Shown in pieces: positions 57,680 to 64,000 of a stretch of 64,000 bases of DNA. Position numbers and translations under genes: made by a program. This stretch comes from Kitasatospora sp. NBC_00374 (GTDB taxonomy: Bacteria; Actinomycetota; Actinomycetes; Streptomycetales; Streptomycetaceae). The notes under the pieces are model-generated. The model did not search any database, was not told where the DNA came from, and saw only the letters and a list, made by a program, of their open reading frames with translations. The stretch lies in the NCBI RefSeq assembly GCF_041434935.1, contig NZ_CP107964.1, positions 5,129,001 through 5,193,000 on the forward strand. Reading direction: 5' to 3'. Every line of letters starts with the position of its first letter. Within the stretch, counting starts at the first letter, position 1.

Positions 57680-58531
57680 TCAGCCCCAGAACGCCGCCAG
57701 GGCGGCGGCCGTCACGGCGGGCTGCTCCGCGTTGGGGGAGTGCCCGGCTCCCTCCACCGCGACCCGTCGGGCGCCCAGACGCCGCGCCATTCCGGCCTGC
57801 TCGTCCACCGGCCAGGCGTAGTCCTGGACCCCGGAGAGGACCAGCTTCGGCAGCTCCACCGCGGCCAGCTCGGCCACCCGGTCCGGCGCCGAGATCAGAT
57901 GGGCGCCCATGGCGGCCAGTGCCTGCGGGACGTTGGCCAGCCAGCGGCGGTGCAGGAAGTCGGCGATCTCCGGGCGCGGCGGGACGGCCTGGGCCTTCTC
58001 CATCTGCTGCATCACCTGCCAGATCGGCTCCAGCTCCATCGTGGCCAGCGCGTCCACCAGGAGCTTGGTGCGGGCGGCCTCGGCCGGGTCGATGGCGCCC
58101 GGACCGGTCGACAGCAGGGTGAGCGAGGCCCAGGGCAGCGGGCCGTCGGCGGCCAGGACGGCCTCCCGGACCACCTGGCCGCCGAAGGAGTGGCCCAGCA
58201 GGTGCAGTGGCCCACCATCGGTCAGGGCCGCGGTCAGGGCGTGCACGTCCCGGCCCAGCTCGGCCACCGCGTAGGCGTCCGGGTCGGCCGGGCCGCCGGT
58301 CTCGTACTGGCCGCGCTGGTCGATCGCCGCGATGCGGTAGCCGGCCTCGGCGAGCGGCTCCAGGAGGGCGATGAAGTCCTCCTTGCTGCCGGTGAAACCG
58401 GGCACCAGCAGCGCCGTGCCCCGGACCGGGCCGGCCGGTTCGGCCAGCAGCGCGGCGAACTCCCCGCGCGCGGTGGGGAGCCGCAGCGCCCGGGCGCAGC
58501 CGGGCAGCGTCAGGAACGGCGGGGTGCTCAT
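57680..58531 (-). CDS. Alpha/beta hydrolase
   Basis: 283 residues from ATG 58531 with GGAGGAG upstream. The oxyanion region is LLVPGFTGSKEDF, the nucleophile elbow GHSFGGQ (Ser), an Asp after the sixth strand in LVLSGVQDYAWPVDEQ, and the catalytic His in VEGAGHSPNAEQP. No signal peptide. The substrate is unknown; it is in the generic lipase/esterase/peptidase class. Downstream of the RNA helicase gene, separated by a strong terminator. Confidence 0.88.
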   Translation of the reverse strand: MSTPPFLTLPGCARALRLPTARGEFAALLAEPAGPVRGTALLVPGFTGSKEDFIALLEPLAEAGYRIAAIDQRGQYETGGPADPDAYAVAELGRDVHALTAALTDGGPLHLLGHSFGGQVVREAVLAADGPLPWASLTLLSTGPGAIDPAEAARTKLLVDALATMELEPIWQVMQQMEKAQAVPPRPEIADFLHRRWLANVPQALAAMGAHLISAPDRVAELAAVELPKLVLSGVQDYAWPVDEQAGMARRLGARRVAVEGAGHSPNAEQPAVTAAALAAFWG

Positions 58532-58630
58532 CGGTGCGGGCTCCTCCGGGACCGGGGCGGGGTTCCGAGCTTAGGCCCTGCGGGGGTGCGGGCCCGTGCA
58601 CACCTGACGCACCCGGTGGATGAAAAGCCG

Positions 58631-58668
58631 CCGGGCGGGCCGGATCAGAGCTGATCCGGCCCGCCCGG
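58631..58668 (-). terminator. Terminator of the RNA helicase gene with T run
   Basis: Perfect 18-bp stem (58631-58648 with 58651-58668) and a 2-base loop. On the minus strand it is followed by CGGCTTTTC, giving a U tract, so it is the most classical intrinsic terminator in the window. Confidence 0.9.
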
Positions 58669-58687
58669 GCGCTGTGCTGGGTGAGGC

Positions 58688-60721
<2,034 letters not shown>

Positions 60722-61266
60722 GGTGCTGCCTCTTCCATATGCGGGGGCCGAGAGCGAGAGAGCGGCGGGCGGCCATACCGCTGTGTCGGGCCCGGCGAAG
60801 GGCCGCTCGTCACAGCTGTGGGTCGCACACCGCGCCGGTCCCTGTTGCCTGCTGACCCGCGCGACCCGGTGAAGGGCGCGTGGTCCGGCGGCGTGGGGGA
60901 GGATTCCCGTGAGGGGACGGCGCGGGACCTGCGCCGTGCGGCGCGGTCCGCGGCGGCCCTCGCTCGGCCACTGATGCGGTGCCAAGGCCCGAAGTCCAGG
61001 CCATGGTCGGAGCCGATCGGGTCTCCGACCGGGCATCCGCGTACGTGAGTGCCTGACTCCGTACGGAGCACGTCTGCGCGGCCTGTCCGGAAGGGACGGG
61101 CCGCGCGAGTACACCAGGCCTCACTACCACCATACAGTCCAGCGCCGACTCGAACACGTGACGCGCCTTACCCGGCCGGTGGGCGGGGGTCGGGCCGGGC
61201 CGCCGGCCGCGCCGGCCCGGCGGTCGGGGACGGGTGCCGGGGCGGGGCGGAGAGCGTCCGGCGGTC
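60722..61266. other. Long 5' leader/promoter region of the RNA helicase gene
   Basis: About 545 bases between the helicase start and the divergent ferritin-like gene. The helicase frame remains open upstream for 131 codons to 61114, but that stretch is Arg/Pro-rich without coding bias, so I treat it as leader. TATGGT on the minus strand near 61130 could be a -10 element, implying a 5' leader of roughly 400 bases, the sort of length seen for autoregulated or cold-responsive helicase mRNAs. Confidence 0.45.
60729..60736 (-). promoter_or_regulatory. Ribosome binding site supporting a CTG start
   Basis: GGAAGAGG on the minus strand, 7 bases before CTG 60721. It is the only good Shine-Dalgarno match upstream of the helicase core and decides the start call. 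Confidence 0.65.
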
Positions 61267-61272
61267 TAAGGT
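61267..61272 (+). promoter_or_regulatory. Candidate -10 element for a leaderless transcript (ferritin-like gene)
   Basis: TAAGGT ends 8 bases before ATG 61281; no ribosome site is present. Confidence 0.45.
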
Positions 61273-61280
61273 GACGTGCC

Positions 61281-62033
61281 ATGGAGACTCAGGAACCCGG
61301 CGAGGGCACCCCGACCGAACCGACCATCCCGGCCGACGCCGAATCGATCGGCGACTGGGCGACCTGCGCGGCCGATCCGGGCTACCGGGCCGCGGTGCTC
61401 GACCTGCTCGGCGCGCTCGCCTACGGCGAGCTGAGCGCCTTCGAGCGGCTGGCCGAGGACGCCAAGTTCGCCCCGGGCCTGGTCGACAAGGCCGCGCTGG
61501 CCCGGATGGCGTCGGCGGAGTTCCAGCACTACCAGCTGCTGAACGACCGGATCGCCGAGGTCGGGGCCGACCCGACCGAGGTGATGACGCCGTTCGTCGA
61601 GCCGCTGGAGGCCTTCCACCGGCTGACCGCGCCCTCCGACTGGCTGGAGGGCCTGGTCAAGGCCTACGTCGGCGACGCCATCGCGACCGACTTCTACCGC
61701 GAGGTGGCCGTCCGCCTCGACGACGACACCCGGGACCTCGTGCTCCGGGTGATGGCCGAGACCGGCCACGCGGCGTTCGCCGTGGACCGGGTCCGGCAGG
61801 CGATCGAGGACGACCCCCGGGTCGGCGGACGGCTGGCGCTCTGGGGCCGCCGGCTGATGGGCGAGGCGCTCAGCCAGGCCCAGCGGGTGGTCGCCGAGCG
61901 CGACGCGCTGTCCAACCTGCTGGTCGGGGGTGCCCAGGTGAAGGGCTTCGACCTGGTCGAGGTCGGCAAGATGTTCAACCGGATCACCGAGGCGCACACC
62001 AAGCGGATGGCGGCCCTGGGCCTCGCGTCCTGA
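61281..62033 (+). CDS. Ferritin-like fold protein (MiaE-like family)
   Basis: 250 residues, mostly helical. The core has two Glu/His-bearing helix pairs: AYGELSAFERLAEDA and ASAEFQHYQLLNDRIAEVG in the first half, and YVGDAIATDFYREVAVRL and RVMAETGHAAFAVDRV in the second. These are the expected di-iron ligand positions of the ferritin-like/MiaE_2 fold. The substrate is unknown; tRNA hydroxylase activity is known only for distant relatives. Divergent from the RNA helicase, as in mycobacteria (Rv3210c-rhlE, from memory). Confidence 0.83.
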   Translation: METQEPGEGTPTEPTIPADAESIGDWATCAADPGYRAAVLDLLGALAYGELSAFERLAEDAKFAPGLVDKAALARMASAEFQHYQLLNDRIAEVGADPTEVMTPFVEPLEAFHRLTAPSDWLEGLVKAYVGDAIATDFYREVAVRLDDDTRDLVLRVMAETGHAAFAVDRVRQAIEDDPRVGGRLALWGRRLMGEALSQAQRVVAERDALSNLLVGGAQVKGFDLVEVGKMFNRITEAHTKRMAALGLAS

Positions 62034-62095
62034 CCGTCTCGTCCATCCCGGCCGGGTCCCGATCGCCCCGGCCGTCCGGAGCCCGCCGTGCCCGC

Positions 62096-62380
62096 TCAGG
62101 CGTGCCGGTGCCGCCGGTGGCCGCCGCGCCGGGGCGCCTGGTCCGGCCGGGCCAGCACCGAGACCAGCAGCACCGAGCTGACCGAGGAGATCACCAGCGC
62201 CGCGGCGGTCTGCTGCCCGTCGAAGGCGTAGCGGGCGATCAGGCCGCCGAGCAGGGCGGCCACCAGGGCCGTCGAGACGGTCAGGCTCCGGCCGGCCGGG
62301 AAGTACCCCGGGCGCAGCAGCGGGGCTCCGATGCCGACGGTCAGGCCGATCAGGGCGTAGGCGATCGTCTCCAGGTACAC
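62096..62380 (-). CDS. Small integral membrane protein
   Basis: 94 residues from GTG 62380 with GGGAGG upstream. Three hydrophobic segments (IAYALIGLTVGIGAPLL; LTVSTALVAALLGGLIARYAF; AALVISSVSSVLLVSVLA) and a His/Arg-rich C-terminal tail (RRGGHRRHRHA). Helix lengths and glycine pattern recall the GlsB/YeaQ transglycosylase-associated family, but I am not certain. Function unknown. Confidence 0.72.
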   Translation of the reverse strand: MYLETIAYALIGLTVGIGAPLLRPGYFPAGRSLTVSTALVAALLGGLIARYAFDGQQTAAALVISSVSSVLLVSVLARPDQAPRRGGHRRHRHA

Positions 62381-62459
62381 GGGCTGCCTCCCGGGGGCGC
62401 GATGGGTGCCGTCCCCTCGCCATACCCGGCGGGCACCGGCGGTACGCGCCGGGGTGCGA

Positions 62460-62509
62460 AAACGGCGGTGTCCCGCGCCCTTTGGGGAGGGAGCGGGACA
62501 CCGCCGTTT
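62460..62509 (-). terminator. Terminator hairpin after the DUF3107 gene
   Basis: Perfect 17-bp stem (62460-62476 with 62493-62509) with a 16-base loop, 13 bases past the stop of the minus-strand gene. On the minus strand the descending arm ends in GTTTT, giving a short U tract. Confidence 0.87.
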
Positions 62510-62522
62510 CGACTCGGGCGCC

Positions 62523-62750
62523 TCAGAGGGTGCCGAAGCCCACCTTGCGGGCGGCCGGCTCGCCGATCTCCACGTACGCCAGGCGCTCGGCCGGGACGAG
62601 GACGCGACGGCCGTGCTCGTCGGTGAGGGAGAGGAGCTTCTCGGTGCCCTCCAGCGCCTTGGCGACGGCGCTCGCGACCTCGTCAGCGCTCAGCGAGCTC
62701 TCGATCACGATGTCGCGGGGCGCGTTCTGCACGCCGATCTTGACCTCCAC
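62523..62750 (-). CDS. DUF3107 family protein
   Basis: 75 residues from GTG 62750, giving the family's usual MEVKIGVQ start with GGAGGG 9 bases upstream; ATG 62759 would add three residues but sits one base after that site. The small alpha/beta protein (NAPRDIVIESSLSADEVASA ... LAYVEIGEPAARKVGFG) is nearly universal in actinomycetes and lies beside the same TetR gene as in mycobacteria (Rv3208A-Rv3208, from memory). Function unknown. Confidence 0.88.
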   Translation of the reverse strand: MEVKIGVQNAPRDIVIESSLSADEVASAVAKALEGTEKLLSLTDEHGRRVLVPAERLAYVEIGEPAARKVGFGTL

Positions 62751-62872
62751 GGCTTCCATCCCTCCGGGGTTGCAACAGCCATGCGCACCACCTCGAACAG
62801 CTGTCCGCGGCCCTTGCGCCGTACGGCTTCACCATAGAGCACGGCTCGGGCCGCGCGGCGAAGGTCCGCTGA

Positions 62873-63586
62873 TCAGCTGTCCGCGGACTCCTCGTCGTCC
62901 CCCTCGGAGCCCGGCTCCTGCGGGTGCATCGGGAAGCCCTTGAGACCGCGCCACGCCAGGCTGGCGACCAGCCGGACCGCCTCGTCCCGGGGGATCTCCT
63001 GGCCCTGCGAGAGCCAGTAGCGGGCGGTGATCTGGGCCAGGCCGCAGACGCCGGCGGCCAGCAGCTTGGCCTCCGCGTCGGGCAGGTCGGTGTCCTCGGC
63101 GATCACCTTGCTGACCAGGGTGGCGCTGAGGTCGCTGGCCCGCTCCACGCGCTCGCGCACCGCGGGCTCGTTGGTCAGGTCCGACTCGAAGACCAGCCGG
63201 AAGGCGCCGGACTCGCTGGAGACGTAGTGGAAGTACGCCTCCATCGTCGCGGCGACCCGCAGCTTGTTGTCGGTGGTCGCGGCGAGCGCCTCGCGGGTGG
63301 CGTCGACCAGGGCGTCGCAGTGCTTGTCGAGGAGCGCGAGGTAGAGCTCCAGCTTGCCCGGGAAGTGCTGGTAGAGCACCGGCTTGCTGACTCCGGCGCG
63401 GTCGGCGATGTCGTCCATGGCCGCAGAGTGGTAACCCTGGGCGACGAACACCTCCTGAGCAGCACCGAGCAGTTGTTCACGGCGGGCGCTTCGCGGCAGG
63501 CGAGCACCGCGCGGGCGCTCCTGCGCCTCCTGGATGGCCGTCACGGCGCTCCTCACTTCACGGTCGGACATGGCTGGCAGGGCCAT
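62873..63586 (-). CDS. TetR family transcriptional regulator
   Basis: 237 residues from ATG 63586; ATG 63571 is an alternative. The N-terminal HTH region (about residues 33-80) reads RREQLLGAAQEVFVAQGYHSAAMDDIADRAGVSKPVLYQHFPGK, a good TetR match. The helical ligand domain contains MEAYFHYVSSESGAFRLVFES. A Gln/Glu/Arg-rich tail precedes the HTH and an acidic tail ends the protein. It probably controls its own gene and the divergent hydrolase; an inverted repeat lies between them at 63716. Confidence 0.92.
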   Translation of the reverse strand: MALPAMSDREVRSAVTAIQEAQERPRGARLPRSARREQLLGAAQEVFVAQGYHSAAMDDIADRAGVSKPVLYQHFPGKLELYLALLDKHCDALVDATREALAATTDNKLRVAATMEAYFHYVSSESGAFRLVFESDLTNEPAVRERVERASDLSATLVSKVIAEDTDLPDAEAKLLAAGVCGLAQITARYWLSQGQEIPRDEAVRLVASLAWRGLKGFPMHPQEPGSEGDDEESADS

Positions 63587-63715
63587 TGATTCTACTTTTC
63601 GGTAACCAGGTCTGCTCCCGGTGGTGCCGAGCAAAACGCAGAAACAGCCTTGTCGGGAGCCCACAATACGGTCCGGACCTGGGCTGTCCACAGGGTGAGA
63701 TCCGGCCCGGTGGCC

Positions 63716-63742
63716 GGTAGTGCCGGGTACCTGCTTACTACC
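63716..63742. promoter_or_regulatory. Inverted repeat GGTAGT-N15-ACTACC, candidate TetR operator
   Basis: Exact 6-bp arms at 63716-63721 and 63737-63742, overlapping a candidate -10 element for the plus-strand hydrolase, between that gene and the divergent TetR gene. Confidence 0.4.
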
Positions 63743-63744
63743 AT
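63739..63744 (+). promoter_or_regulatory. Candidate -10 element for a leaderless transcript (hydrolase)
   Basis: TACCAT ends 8 bases before ATG 63753; no ribosome site is present. Confidence 0.4.
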
Positions 63745-63752
63745 CGTGCTCC

Positions 63753-64000
63753 ATGAGTGCTGAGCCGTTGGGGTCCGAATCCGAATCGTTCCGAACCGTG
63801 CTGGTGCCGGGTGCCGAGCTGGCCGTCCGCGGCCCGCTCGACGGGGCCCGGGACGGGCTGCCGCCGGCGCTGTACGTGCACGGTCTCGGCGGCTCGGCCG
63901 ACAACTGGACCGAGCTGATGACCGAGCTGACCGGCCTGGTCGCGGGGGAGGCCCTGGACCTGCCCGGCTTCGGCTGGTCCGCGCCCCCGTCGGACGGCAA
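63753..64000 (+). CDS. Alpha/beta hydrolase (3' end outside window)
   Basis: First 82 residues only. A polar N-terminus (SAEPLGSESESFRTVLVPG) is followed by a strand, the oxyanion-hole segment LYVHGLGGSADNWTEL, and LDLPGFGWSAPP, the usual loop before the first helix of alpha/beta hydrolases. The nucleophile elbow lies beyond the window. Divergent from the TetR gene. Confidence 0.85.
   Translation, partial: MSAEPLGSESESFRTVLVPGAELAVRGPLDGARDGLPPALYVHGLGGSADNWTELMTELTGLVAGEALDLPGFGWSAPPSDG

Noticed and set aside
57312..57821. Plus-strand frame of 169 codons in the gap before the alpha/beta hydrolase
   Set aside because: No ribosome site, mixed composition, runs through tandem repeats and into the 3' end of the hydrolase gene on the other strand.
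60724..61114. N-terminal extension of the RNA helicase by 131 codons in the same frame
   Set aside because: The stretch is Arg/Pro-rich with no similarity to helicase N-termini, and the ribosome site lies between it and the core, so I treat it as leader.

Overview
The window is very GC-rich, densely coded and rich in ATGA/GTGA gene overlaps, GTG and TTG starts and perfect GC hairpins between genes. Together with the gene content (mycothiol deacetylase, 7-Fe ferredoxin, DUF3107, DUF3117, DUF6113, DUF6758, SigE-like ECF factor, TatB, Mrp), this points to a high-GC actinomycete, most likely Streptomyces, Kitasatospora or a close relative. From memory, gene order from about 20 kb onward follows the S. 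coelicolor chromosome downstream of the bldK region. Several blocks also match M. tuberculosis: fdxC-dapC; dapE-LOG-folP2-divIVA-like-tagA-DUF3117; OMT-sigE-rseA-tatB-mrp-corA; TetR-DUF3107-ferritin-like-rhlE. No database search was run.

Region 1 (1-20,192) holds only oligopeptide/dipeptide ABC importers. Three read rightward: one enters from the left edge as its two ATPases (1-1722), followed by two complete five-gene operons (1885-7668 and 8067-13891) in the order binding lipoprotein, permease B, permease C, ATPase D, ATPase F. A fourth importer (20192 back to 14109) converges on them. It has two permeases, one fused double-ATPase protein and its binding lipoprotein last. The separate ATPase genes share long, nearly identical DNA blocks, while binding proteins and permeases have diverged.

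Region 2 (20,777-31,087): a membrane-anchored PG_binding_4-type wall protein, a DUF6113 membrane protein, MshB and a 64-residue membrane protein on the minus strand. On the plus strand follow a prolyl-oligopeptidase-family dipeptidyl peptidase and a coupled four-gene operon encoding an ABC-2 exporter with a sensor kinase and response regulator.

Region 3 (31,095-42,601): a transglutaminase-like protein, a GNAT acetyltransferase, ferredoxin plus dapC, a secreted Ala/Gly/Pro-rich protein, a membrane-anchored lysozyme-like-fold protein, dapE, a LOG-family protein, an atypical FolP2-like DHPS homologue, a DivIVA-like protein, tag, an enoyl-CoA hydratase and DUF3117. dapC and dapE serve the diaminopimelate/lysine pathway that supplies the cell wall.

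Region 4 (42,751-53,329): an O-methyltransferase diverges from an ECF sigma factor, its zinc anti-sigma factor and tatB, with a candidate ECF-type promoter ahead of the sigma gene. Then come two uncharacterised proteins, mrp, a DUF1003 protein, a MgtE-N/CBS protein, an unknown protein, a DMT transporter and corA.

Region 5 (53,746-64,000): a SUFU-domain protein, MarC, a PHP phosphoesterase, DUF6758, a 48-residue protein, an alpha/beta hydrolase, a DEAD-box RNA helicase with a repetitive basic tail, a ferritin-like protein, a small membrane protein, DUF3107, a TetR regulator and the start of an alpha/beta hydrolase cut by the right edge.

No tRNA, rRNA, CRISPR array, insertion sequence or prophage was recognised. 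The most unusual points are the homogenised importer array, the apparent CTG start and long leader of the helicase, the degenerate folP paralogue, the candidate ECF promoter, and several palindromes or direct repeats in intergenic gaps.
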